Assembly: GCA_002731275.1 (NCBI GenBank)
Contig: PCBK01000011.1
Location: 25,464-89,463, forward strand
Direction: 5' to 3'
Length of the DNA: 64,000 bases
DNA from: Deltaproteobacteria bacterium
GTDB taxonomy: Bacteria; Myxococcota_C; UBA6777
Shown: positions 52,563-60,821 of the stretch, piece after piece
How positions within the stretch are numbered: the stretch's first letter is position 1
How the letters are laid out: each line of letters begins with the position of its first letter
The notes under the pieces: model-generated
Told to the model about the DNA's origin: nothing
The model's database searches: none
Seen by the model: only the letters and a program-made list of their open reading frames with translations
Position numbers and translations under genes: made by a program

Positions 52563-54410
52563 TTGGACTTATCAGGACATGTGTTGATCGGGATGCGTTG
52601 GCGACAACCCTTGCACACCCATAGAAAACTCTTCTGCCATTGTCGCACCCCAAAGGTGCTCTCGACACACGGCACAACACACATGCTTCATACAGACGCA
52701 GCCAGTGGCGACTCTATTCAGTACCAATTCCACCCCGCCCATGTATGTGCATATGAGCTAGGTGCCGCGCCACCCTTTGCCATCGATCCGCAGGCTGTCG
52801 AACACGCCACACAGATCGCGCAAAGACTTGGTTGTCAGATCGCACCTTCTTGTTCATTTTTTGCCGAGACACAGATCACAAATGCCCCGCCTTCCGGAAA
52901 GATCCACGGCACACGGCTCGCCCAACATGGCACAATCCCGACACCAACGAAGGAGATTGTGATCTCCAATGTCTTCCTGAAGGAAAGTCGATGTACTCTT
53001 ATACAACGTCCATTCTCAGAAAAAGTTTCGCACCTTCGCCTCGAACACACTGGACGTCCACAAATTGTGCTCCAACTTCCCAGACAATTCAACAGCATTG
53101 AGGAGGCGCTCACAGCCGCACAACACATCCAAGATATGCTCGGTGCGCTGGGACACAACACAGCATACCACGCACCTGATATCGACGTAGAGTTATCCTA
53201 TCAACACGGCACATTCGTCACCCTCACGCACATTCACGCTCTATCTCAACTCCGACGTGCGCTTCAACACGAAGCACAAAGACAGGCTCACGCACAAACA
53301 CTCCGCGCCTCTTTTCGAAGAGAACAACAAGACTTTTTCCCCACACCTCCTCACCCTATCGATGAATACGCGCTGCCTGCTACACTCAACAGGCACCTGC
53401 ACAAGCTGCCCGCAAAGAACGCACACAGCCAGTGGTATCTCTTTCAGCTCCCGGAGCTGCGATCACAACCAACCTCGCTCACACAAGCTGTGATGGCCTC
53501 CTTCGCGAGGATATTGCGTGCTCATGTCTCCACAGAACAACGGCGTGCTCTCCACATACTCACCGATCCCACCTCACTCGCATGGCGCCTCGACGCCCAA
53601 GACAAAGACCAGCAGCGTGCCCTCGAAGCCCTCATGCAGCAGGCCTTCCAGCTCACAGAAGGTGTCTCACAAACCCACAGATATACGCTCCCCAATGGAC
53701 ACACGCTCCCTCTCCAAACACAACCCCAACACAGCGACCAAAGAGCGCCCTATATCGCTCCAATCCATCCCATCGAACACCAACACACAGAGCTACCGAT
53801 CGCCGGTTGGCAGTGGCGACGTAATTGGCAAACTCTCGGCATGTCAACAGACATTATTGACGGTCTGATCGCGCTAGGTTTTGTCGAACTGTTCGAAGAA
53901 TTACGCGCGCTCTCCAAAAAACTCCCCTTCGACCATCTCGGAGAGATCCTTGTCCGCTGGTATCGCGCGCTCAAAAGGCAGGGGCTCCCCGTCCATCAAT
54001 TGACGAAACAAAGGCTCTTCTCGATCGTCTCCTTTTACGCGATGGGTCGCTGCCACAGAGAAGCGATCAAAGATCTGATGGCCTTCTCCTGTCTCTATCC
54101 AGAGCGCTCCGTCCGTGAATTGCTCCAACACGAGATGGGCATCCAGGTGATGTCCGTCAAAGATCTACGTCGCGCCCTACCCGTCTGGATCCAACACACA
54201 CCACCTCCCAAAACGACCATCTGGGCCAAACGTGAACGCTATTGGATGGGTGTGGTGATGGAGAGAGTCAGGGGTGCGATTTCAGGTGCAGACGCCCACG
54301 ATGTGTTGATCGAATACCTCTCAGCGCAACCGCCCACACCACTGGACAAGGCAGAGTACCCACCTCCGCACAAAAAAAACAAAGTCAAAAAGCGACGAAA
54401 ACGACGATAA
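52563..54410 (+). CDS. gatE-like: GatE-like protein (archaeal Glu-tRNA(Gln) amidotransferase subunit E homolog), catalytically degenerate
   Basis: In archaea GatE activates Glu-tRNA(Gln) with ATP so that GatD-derived ammonia makes Gln-tRNA. This 615-residue protein has GatE length; bacterial GatB is about 480. It keeps KLFCHC (22-27), VCAYELGAAPPFAIDPQAVE (GatE: CLVE-DEEPPH-LNPEAL), then a counterpart of the GatE insertion with YTLPNGHTLPL, and a GatB/YqeY-type helical tail (LSKKLPFDHLGEILVRWYRA). The N-terminal G-L-E-I-H motif reads GMRWR (Glu and His become Arg12 and Arg14), and LEED reads LKES (140-142), so ATP/Mg-dependent activation is probably lost. TTG start with GGGAG eight bases upstream; basic C-terminal tail. 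Followed after 15 bases by the gatD-like gene. Confidence 0.8.
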   Translation: MDLSGHVLIGMRWRQPLHTHRKLFCHCRTPKVLSTHGTTHMLHTDAASGDSIQYQFHPAHVCAYELGAAPPFAIDPQAVEHATQIAQRLGCQIAPSCSFFAETQITNAPPSGKIHGTRLAQHGTIPTPTKEIVISNVFLKESRCTLIQRPFSEKVSHLRLEHTGRPQIVLQLPRQFNSIEEALTAAQHIQDMLGALGHNTAYHAPDIDVELSYQHGTFVTLTHIHALSQLRRALQHEAQRQAHAQTLRASFRREQQDFFPTPPHPIDEYALPATLNRHLHKLPAKNAHSQWYLFQLPELRSQPTSLTQAVMASFARILRAHVSTEQRRALHILTDPTSLAWRLDAQDKDQQRALEALMQQAFQLTEGVSQTHRYTLPNGHTLPLQTQPQHSDQRAPYIAPIHPIEHQHTELPIAGWQWRRNWQTLGMSTDIIDGLIALGFVELFEELRALSKKLPFDHLGEILVRWYRALKRQGLPVHQLTKQRLFSIVSFYAMGRCHREAIKDLMAFSCLYPERSVRELLQHEMGIQVMSVKDLRRALPVWIQHTPPPKTTIWAKRERYWMGVVMERVRGAISGADAHDVLIEYLSAQPPTPLDKAEYPPPHKKNKVKKRRKRR

Positions 54411-54425
54411 AGACATGAGGCTTCG

Positions 54426-55691
54426 ATGAGATACAGCCCACATATCCAACAACTCTTACGAACACACCAGCTCGATATCGGCAGCCAGCTCCTGCTCACA
54501 TTGTACGATGAACACCAGATCAAAGGCGTCCTCGTCGCCCCTGCCTCACAAGCAGAGACAACCGCCCTTCAAATCCAACTCGCACCGGGCCAAATATGGG
54601 GCATCCCGACCGATCTGATCGAACAACTCAAAGAGGTCGGTCACCTCACACAAACCGAAGCCCCCCAAGATAGACCAGAGCGCCCACTCCCGCAAACACA
54701 ACCACGTAAACAGCTCGCGCTCATACAGACCTCCACCCTGCTCTCTTTTCCCACAAAAACACCTACTAACATCGGTTGGGATATCTTCGATCTTCGTCAG
54801 GAGTTGGACAGCTCAACGCCCTCTTCTCGTTGGCTGCGATTGGGACAATGGATCTGTACACAGTGGAACCAATCCTCAGAGAGACCAGACGCTTTTGTCA
54901 TCTACGTCCCACTCGAAGAGAGCTGTGAATGTGCCCAACAACTGGCCTTCTTACTCGCTCCACAGCCTGTCCCCATCGTGTGTATCCCGACACCCCAACG
55001 CATCGAAGTCCCACAACAATGGCACAACGCCGCGAGCCTGTTCGCAGCCCACAGTGACATCACAGAGGTCACACTCTGTACGCCCAACCATATCGACATG
55101 AAGACATACGCCCTTCATCGTGGCGTAGCTGCGTATCTCAAGAGCGCAACACATCCCATCAGCGTCGAGAGTCTTCGACAAGATCCCCTCGCATTGTGTC
55201 GTGGAGAGACACTCACACTCACTCGAACCGATCCCAACTTCATTCAGCCACCACTCCCCAAAACGTGGCAGCCTTCACGCCCTTCACTTGTCGATGGTGT
55301 TTGGAAGCTCTCTTTGACACAAGACCTGCCTCTCTCGGTCCTCGAAGGGTTGCTGGATACGCCGACAAAAGGACTCGTCTTGAGAGGCAGAATGGATGGC
55401 ATGTTACCGCACACTTGGAGGGCATTCTTTGAAGAGACAGCGTTGTCATTCCCGATCTTGTACACAGCCCAAGAAGGCCTCGACTTGGACGGTCACCATG
55501 ACGCCTTCGAGCGCTTGAAAGGATATGGGATGTTGCCCGTTGATGGGATCTTGCCGGAGGTCGCGAGGCTCAAGCTGTCGAGCTGGTTGAGCAGTCCTCC
55601 GGAGAAACGAAAGGAGCTGCGTAGCGCATTCGCGGAGTCGTGGGTAGGAGAGAACAATATCTTTGCGGGGATTAGCCTTCTTGCTCGCTGA
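54426..55691 (+). CDS. gatD-like: GatD-like protein (archaeal amidotransferase subunit D homolog), catalytically degenerate
   Basis: GatD is the asparaginase-like subunit that frees ammonia for GatE. This 421-residue protein has the GatD-specific N-terminal domain (LDIGSQLLLTL...GQIWGIPTDLIEQL, residues 16-69), then an asparaginase-like fold. EVTLCTPNHIDMKTYALHRG (214-233) and YGMLPVDGILPEVARLKLSS near the C-terminus align well with archaeal GatD. The active site is gone: TGGT reads TSTL (102-105), HGTDT reads VPLEE (161-165), and the Lys position is Leu238. It is therefore not expected to hydrolyse Asn or Gln. GAGG lies five bases before the ATG. It overlaps the convergent cysteine synthase gene by 20 bases. 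Confidence 0.8.
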   Translation: MRYSPHIQQLLRTHQLDIGSQLLLTLYDEHQIKGVLVAPASQAETTALQIQLAPGQIWGIPTDLIEQLKEVGHLTQTEAPQDRPERPLPQTQPRKQLALIQTSTLLSFPTKTPTNIGWDIFDLRQELDSSTPSSRWLRLGQWICTQWNQSSERPDAFVIYVPLEESCECAQQLAFLLAPQPVPIVCIPTPQRIEVPQQWHNAASLFAAHSDITEVTLCTPNHIDMKTYALHRGVAAYLKSATHPISVESLRQDPLALCRGETLTLTRTDPNFIQPPLPKTWQPSRPSLVDGVWKLSLTQDLPLSVLEGLLDTPTKGLVLRGRMDGMLPHTWRAFFEETALSFPILYTAQEGLDLDGHHDAFERLKGYGMLPVDGILPEVARLKLSSWLSSPPEKRKELRSAFAESWVGENNIFAGISLLAR

Positions 55692-56697
55692 CAGCGTGAA
55701 GCCAATCTTGATAGGGTTGTTCGAGCGTCTCAAGTAAACCTTTGCTCGCGAGCCACTCGGGATTGAAGATACGCGATTTGTAACGATCACCACTGTCACA
55801 GAGGATCGTCACGATGGTGTGGCCGGGTCCAAGTTCACGAGCGATTTTGACGGCCGCGCCGACGTTGATCCCAGTTGAACCACCGACATACAGACCTTCT
55901 TTGTGGAGCAGGTGGTAGACAATATTGAGGGCTTCTGTGTCAGTGACACGGACGGCGTCATCGATGGGGGCACCTTCGACGTTGGCTGTGATGCGGCCAT
56001 TTCCGATCCCTTCAGTGATGGAGTTGCCTTCTCGTTCGAGCTTGCCTTCTTTGACATGACAGTAGAGAGAAGAGCCCATTGGGTCGGCGAGATAGACCTT
56101 CATCTCGGGCTTCTTGTCCTTGAGGTAGATCGCGGTCCCGGCGAGTGTCCCGCCCGTCCCAGTAGCAGCCGTCCAGACATCGATTTTGCCCTCTGTTTGT
56201 TCCCAGATCTCAGGACCAGTGCTGTCGATATGTGCCTGTCTGTTGGCGACGTTGTCGAATTGGTTGGCCCAGATCGCGTTTTCGATCTCTTCGGCTGCGC
56301 GTCGGGCTTGGTGGTTGTAGTTCATAGGATCGGCGAAGGGGACAGCAGGGACAGGACGGACCTCTGCGCCGAGGATGCGCAACATGTCAAACTTCTCTTT
56401 GGACTGTGTGTTGGGCATGTAGATGATGCATTTGTAGCCTTTGGCCAGACAGATATGTGCGAGGCCGATCCCCGTGTTTCCGGCAGTTCCTTCAACGACT
56501 GTGCCACCGGGCTTGAGCAGACCTTTCTCTTCAGCGTCTTGGATAATCGAACGCGCCGCGCGATCTTTGACAGAGCCTCCAGGATTCAAGAACTCCGCTT
56601 TGGCGAGGATCTCACATCCGGTCTCTTCGCTGAGATGACGCAAGCGGATAAGGGGGGTATGTCCAACTGTCTCAACAAAACCATTTCGGATCTGCAT
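55672..56697 (-). CDS. PLP-dependent cysteine synthase family protein
   Basis: The 341-residue protein is a fold-type II PLP enzyme: GHTPLIRL, the PLP lysine Lys44 in NPGGSVKDRAA, the loop EGTAGNTGIGLAH, phosphate loop ATGTGGTLAGT and CDSGDRYKSRIFN. The last motif and length fit cysteine synthase A-like enzymes (O-acetylserine sulfhydrylase) or cystathionine beta-synthase without CBS domains; the exact substrate is not settled. The ATG at 56697 has GGAGG ten bases upstream; the frame is open to 56787 but the extra residues are low-complexity. It is monocistronic. Confidence 0.9.
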   Translation of the reverse strand: MQIRNGFVETVGHTPLIRLRHLSEETGCEILAKAEFLNPGGSVKDRAARSIIQDAEEKGLLKPGGTVVEGTAGNTGIGLAHICLAKGYKCIIYMPNTQSKEKFDMLRILGAEVRPVPAVPFADPMNYNHQARRAAEEIENAIWANQFDNVANRQAHIDSTGPEIWEQTEGKIDVWTAATGTGGTLAGTAIYLKDKKPEMKVYLADPMGSSLYCHVKEGKLEREGNSITEGIGNGRITANVEGAPIDDAVRVTDTEALNIVYHLLHKEGLYVGGSTGINVGAAVKIARELGPGHTIVTILCDSGDRYKSRIFNPEWLASKGLLETLEQPYQDWLHAVSEQEG

Positions 56698-56942
56698 GTA
56701 TCTTCGGCCTCCATGTGGGATGTCTCTTCGTGATGACATCGTCGTCGTTGTCGTAGTCTCTATGCAATAGAAACGTAGCTCGCCCAAACATGGTAGGATT
56801 TTTCAATGGGAAGTCAACCGCAGCCAAAACAGAAACATCCAGTCGCTTGCCCTGATGTTGTCCAATTCCTATGATGATTGGATACCCGATGCACACCAAG
56901 CGTTGCTGGCCGCCTCAATAGGAAGAAGGACCAGCCTCCAGC

Positions 56943-57572
56943 ATGTCCTTGTACGACGAAAGGTTTCTTGCGATGAATTTAACCCAACGCTCATGTGTCC
57001 TCCCTTGGGAGCGAGGCGCAACAGGCAAAGCCAGAAGCCTTCAGCGATGGTTACGTTGGCTACAAAATCCATCCATCCCCCCACGCAAGCGTATCCTTGA
57101 AACGATACAAAGTGGCCACATCCCAGCGCACTTGTTGCACCACTTTGCATGTAACGGCTACGAAGCGAGATTTCGCTCCTATCTCCCCTTACTCCCGAAA
57201 TTTTACACGCAAATCTTACAAGACAAACGCGACTGGATCGAAGGCCTTCACTCCAGCCACATCCTCCAGCAACATCTCGACGAGATCCCTTTTCATCGCT
57301 GCACACAAGACGCCTACATGCTCGAAGAGTTGGAGAGGTTAACGAGGGCATTGTTATCAACAGACCCGCTCGTGTCGGCCCGGTATTGTTCGGCTCCTCA
57401 CCCAATGGTGCCGGAGCAGTGGTTGTGTCAAACCCTCCACGACGCGCTCGCGCAATTTCTGCACCACCGCGAACGACTCTTGCAGTTACTCCTTGCGCGC
57501 AAAGCCCAGCAAGATCCGACATTGTGTCATTGGTCAGACCGTCTTGAGGAGGTCTTGTTTGTGAGGGAGTGA
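56943..57572 (+). CDS. Helical protein of unknown function
   Basis: The 209-residue protein is rich in Leu, His and Arg and looks all-helical (LEELERLTRALLSTD, DALAQFLHHRERLLQLLLAR). There is no signal, membrane segment or recognised domain. The ATG at 56943 has no good Shine-Dalgarno site; an ATG at 56973 has AAAGG nine bases upstream and may be the true start. It is convergent with the flippase-like gene, nine bases away. Confidence 0.6.
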   Translation: MSLYDERFLAMNLTQRSCVLPWERGATGKARSLQRWLRWLQNPSIPPRKRILETIQSGHIPAHLLHHFACNGYEARFRSYLPLLPKFYTQILQDKRDWIEGLHSSHILQQHLDEIPFHRCTQDAYMLEELERLTRALLSTDPLVSARYCSAPHPMVPEQWLCQTLHDALAQFLHHRERLLQLLLARKAQQDPTLCHWSDRLEEVLFVRE

Positions 57573-57581
57573 GCTGCTTTT

Positions 57582-58625
57582 TCAGGAAGGCGAATTGGAG
57601 GGGGTGGCTTCAGGGAGGTCTTGGTCTTCACCATCTTTGTTTCCGATGTCCCAGACAGACCGTAAGTTCATACCATAGGTGTAAAGTGAGATGACCCCAA
57701 GAATGGTGACAGGGACGAACTGCAGCGCGTGGACGACAGTTGCATAGCTGAGCCCAACAGCCGGGAGCTTTGTCGCACCAGTCGCGAGGAGCGCTTTGCT
57801 GCAGAAGAAGTGAAAGGTGATCACGTGTCCTGGTGTCGACGGTAAGAGCACGCCGAGATTGGTGATCGCCATCGCGAGATACGCTGTGACAGGTGAGACT
57901 TTCAATCCAAAGGCTGGCAAGATAAACAAAAACATCGCGCCTTCTACGAGCCAGACAAACAAACTCACAGAGAGGATCCCTGCGAGATAGCGGTCGAGCT
58001 TGAGGCACTCAAGACCTTCGAGTAAGCGCAGACCAAAGCCTTCGAGTTTCTCACCAAGCGCCGTCGGAAATAACCCAGTCCCCCATGATAACAACTGTTC
58101 AAAACGCTGGCGCCAAAAGCGCGCGAGTAACATCGCGCTGAGTGCACCGAGAAAGATCGCGCCGGAGATCCAAGAGATCTGTTGGATCCAGGGATACGCA
58201 GGCGCAAACATCGAGACACACCAGAGGATCGCCATGATCGAGAGTCCATCGAGGAGACGTTCGACGAAGAGTGTAGAGAGCGCGATCCCTTTGGGGATCT
58301 CTTCTCGCTCGGACATGACATAAGCGCGAACCACCTCACCAAGTCGGGCAGGGAGCAGATTGTTGGCGGCATATCCGATCCACACGATCTGTGTGGCGTC
58401 GAGGAAGGAGATCGCTTTGTAAGGTCGCATGATCCACGTGCAACGAACCCCACGCAGAAGATGACCAATGATATAGGCGATCACCGCGGGAATACACCAC
58501 ACCCAATGGATCGAGAGGAAGGCTTTACCGACGTCTTTCCAGGGAATCCCTCGGAACAAAAGGTGGGCAAAGAGCAGTGAGACGAGAACGCCTAGCAAAA
58601 GAGAGAAGAGTTTTTTACGATCCAT
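57582..58625 (-). CDS. Flippase-like (lysylphosphatidylglycerol synthase TM region) membrane protein
   Basis: The 347-residue protein has about eight hydrophobic helices and the family motifs: YIIGHLLRGVRCTWIMRP, GYAANNLLPARLGEVVRAYV, TLFVERLLDGLSIM and NLGVLLPSTPGHVITFHFFC. This UPF0104 domain is the membrane part of MprF and also occurs alone, where it is thought to flip or export lipids or glycolipids. The substrate here is unknown. The ATG has AGG nine bases upstream. The Asp/Glu-rich C-terminal tail is cytoplasmic. Confidence 0.88.
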   Translation of the reverse strand: MDRKKLFSLLLGVLVSLLFAHLLFRGIPWKDVGKAFLSIHWVWCIPAVIAYIIGHLLRGVRCTWIMRPYKAISFLDATQIVWIGYAANNLLPARLGEVVRAYVMSEREEIPKGIALSTLFVERLLDGLSIMAILWCVSMFAPAYPWIQQISWISGAIFLGALSAMLLARFWRQRFEQLLSWGTGLFPTALGEKLEGFGLRLLEGLECLKLDRYLAGILSVSLFVWLVEGAMFLFILPAFGLKVSPVTAYLAMAITNLGVLLPSTPGHVITFHFFCSKALLATGATKLPAVGLSYATVVHALQFVPVTILGVISLYTYGMNLRSVWDIGNKDGEDQDLPEATPSNSPS

Positions 58626-58795
58626 TCGTGACTACCTGAAAAAACGGACAAACGTCCATACATACAAAAAAACATACATCTCGAAGACATCCACCCACGA
58701 GGCCACAATTTTCCGCAAAACAATGGAGAAAGGAGATGGGAAGCACAAGCGCATCGTGGGAAGTGTCTGGTCAGTACAAACCGTCGAGGGTCGTA

Positions 58796-59467
58796 TCAGT
58801 TGTGAAATTCGTCATCGTAGACAGTGGCGTAGATCCAAAATTGACCATCTCGTCCAGCGCCATCAAGATCGACGCCCAGATCGAGCCACTCATCAGGGAT
58901 CGGCAGATCAGGTGCAGAAGACCAATCTCCAAACTCATCACCATCCCACTCTGAATAAAAGACGGTCCAGTTTTCCGGGTTGACGGAGATGAGCCACTCA
59001 TGGTTGCCATCACCTGCACAGAAGACGTCAGTGGTATCGTCGAGATTGGGTGGATCTTCGATCGTGTTGGGTCCTTCCCATGGTTCATAGCTACCGTCGT
59101 TCCAGGGGCTCCAATAGATCGATCCATCTTCAGGATTGTAGGAGAGCATCCACTCTCCTTGTTCGTGGCTGGAGACGGAGATAAAGGCTTCACTGTCTCC
59201 GAGGTCACTCTCGATCAGGTCGTTGGGTGGTGGTGGGAGCGGTGTCGCACCTTCCCACTCGGACCATGCGTCACCATCCCATGAACACCAGGTCAGCTCG
59301 CCGGCTTCAGGATCGTAGACATAACACCACTCCTGCCCTTCGCGAGACGCGAGGGTGACGGTGATGATCTCTTCATCATATTGTGGGGGCAGAGGGGGCA
59401 ACTGAAACCCGCCCTGCCATCGACTCCATCCATCACCCAAATACTGACAGTAGTAAATTGAGGGCAT
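58796..59467 (-). CDS. Acidic four-repeat Trp-rich protein (PLL-like propeller fragment)
   Basis: The 223-residue protein is strongly acidic and has four repeats of about 52-58 residues. Each has W-D/N-G-x-x-x-x-x-W-E near its start (WDGDAWSEWEG, WNDGSYEPWEG, WDGDEFGDW), then Pro-rich and Asp/Glu-rich turns and a central strand (GQEWCYVYDPEAGEL, GEWMLSYNPEDGS, HEWLISVNPEN). This matches the blade pattern of PLL/DUF346-type beta-propellers, which bind sugars, though only four blades are present. No signal peptide; AAGGGAG lies seven bases before the ATG. It lies 52 bases downstream of the SurA-like gene stop, same strand. Confidence 0.7.
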   Translation of the reverse strand: MPSIYYCQYLGDGWSRWQGGFQLPPLPPQYDEEIITVTLASREGQEWCYVYDPEAGELTWCSWDGDAWSEWEGATPLPPPPNDLIESDLGDSEAFISVSSHEQGEWMLSYNPEDGSIYWSPWNDGSYEPWEGPNTIEDPPNLDDTTDVFCAGDGNHEWLISVNPENWTVFYSEWDGDEFGDWSSAPDLPIPDEWLDLGVDLDGAGRDGQFWIYATVYDDEFHN

Positions 59468-59519
59468 GTCTATTCTCCCTTCCTCGCTCAGTGTGTGATC
59501 AGGTCAGCGGAAACAAATG

Positions 59520-60581
59520 CTACAAACGTATATCGATGACGGCATCCTTACGCAAGGTTTTGGTGTATCTTGTGAGCACCTTTTGAAAAGCCTTTTGTTG
59601 AAGCTGGCGTTTCAAAGCACCCTTTGAGTCTCCATATGACCTGACATTTGCGTTTCGTTTTCCATCTAGATAGATGATGTGAAACCCAAGGACGGTTCGC
59701 ACAAGTTTGGCATACACCTGTCCAACTTTCAGCGTAATCATCGCTTTTTCGAGTGCAGGGTCGAGACTTCCGAGCTCATAGAAGTCGAGAAGTCCACCTT
59801 CTTTGCTCGTAGGATCTTGGGAGAAGCGTTTGGCGAGCGCCGCGAAGGTGTTGGGTTGCTGGAGCGCGAGCGTGAGGACATTTTTGGCTTCGCGACGGAT
59901 CGAATCGATCTTCTTTTTGTCCTTCACTTTCTTATCGACCTTGAAGACGATGTGGCGGATCCTGTATTCACTTGGTCCTCTTTTGATGCCTTGTGTTGCG
60001 CGGCGGTAGGCATTTTTCAGGTCCTCTTCGGAGATGCGGACTTTTTTGCTTGCGACCTGGCGGAGCATTTTGAGTTTACGAAGCTGTTTGCGCACCATCA
60101 TCTTGTAGGTTGTCGGTGTGTAGCCTTGTTGTGTGAGCGCTTGTTGAAATTGCTCAGCGGTCAGGTTGTAACGTCGGCGGGTGTCTTCCATCCCTCGTTG
60201 GACTTCGAGGTCACTGACGTTGACTTGCATTTGCCGGGCTTTTTGGTCGATTAAGGCGTCATCGATCATCTGGTCGAGGACGCGCTTTTGGAGGACTTTG
60301 GCTTGCTTGGCGCGCTCTTGGGGGTCAATGATCCGCTGCAGCGCTTGCTTCATCGCATCAAAGCGTGTCCGCCACTCACTCAAAAGGATCACCTCATCAT
60401 TGACAACAGCGACGATCCTCTCGATCGTCATGCGCTTCTTTTTGGCTTCCACCTGTTGGGGAACAAGGGCCAGTGAGGCAAAGGCACACAGCACCCAAAG
60501 CCCTGCTATCGCGATCGAACGCAACATCAGTGAAAAGGATGGTCGGGAGGGTTGTGATGTGGTTTGGACAGAACAAAACAT
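59520..60581 (-). CDS. SurA-like periplasmic peptidyl-prolyl isomerase
   Basis: SurA/PpiC proteins chaperone outer-membrane proteins in the periplasm. The 353-residue protein has a signal peptide (IAIAGLWVLCAFASLALVPQQVEA), a SurA N-terminal domain (RIVAVVNDEVILLSEWRTRF ... QMIDDALIDQKARQMQVNVS) and one parvulin domain (YRIRHIVFKVD, LAKRFSQDPTSKEGGLLDF, GFHIIYLDGKR). Bacterial SurA often has two parvulin domains; here there is one. GAGGA lies seven bases before the ATG and a good promoter lies at 60626-60654. Confidence 0.92.
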   Translation of the reverse strand: MFCSVQTTSQPSRPSFSLMLRSIAIAGLWVLCAFASLALVPQQVEAKKKRMTIERIVAVVNDEVILLSEWRTRFDAMKQALQRIIDPQERAKQAKVLQKRVLDQMIDDALIDQKARQMQVNVSDLEVQRGMEDTRRRYNLTAEQFQQALTQQGYTPTTYKMMVRKQLRKLKMLRQVASKKVRISEEDLKNAYRRATQGIKRGPSEYRIRHIVFKVDKKVKDKKKIDSIRREAKNVLTLALQQPNTFAALAKRFSQDPTSKEGGLLDFYELGSLDPALEKAMITLKVGQVYAKLVRTVLGFHIIYLDGKRNANVRSYGDSKGALKRQLQQKAFQKVLTRYTKTLRKDAVIDIRL

Positions 60582-60625
60582 AGGAAAATCCTCATGGATA
60601 AAAGAAAAAAGTCGATACAGGGGCC

Positions 60626-60654
60626 AAAGTAACCAATGCCGCCACCTGGGTCAA
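60626..60654 (-). promoter_or_regulatory. Promoter for the SurA-like gene
   Basis: On the minus strand TTGACC, a 17-base spacer and TACTTT give a start near 60619, about 38 bases before the ATG. Confidence 0.6.
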
Positions 60655-60698
60655 GGGGGAAATCTGTTCGTATATAGAGGAAATGAAGCGACGCAACC

Positions 60699-60727
60699 TT
60701 GACACAAAGTCGGGGCTCTGCTATAGG
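60699..60727 (+). promoter_or_regulatory. Promoter for the TPR gene
   Basis: A perfect TTGACA, a 17-base spacer and TATAGG give a start near 60734, about 88 bases before the ATG. It diverges from the SurA promoter 45 bases away. Confidence 0.65.
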
Positions 60728-60821
60728 GATGGGGTTATTGTCGCATCACCGTCTTACCGAACTTTTCTGTAGCCCAAAAAGCGACACAAAACCATGACAC
60801 AATCTAGCCGGAGGTACTGCG

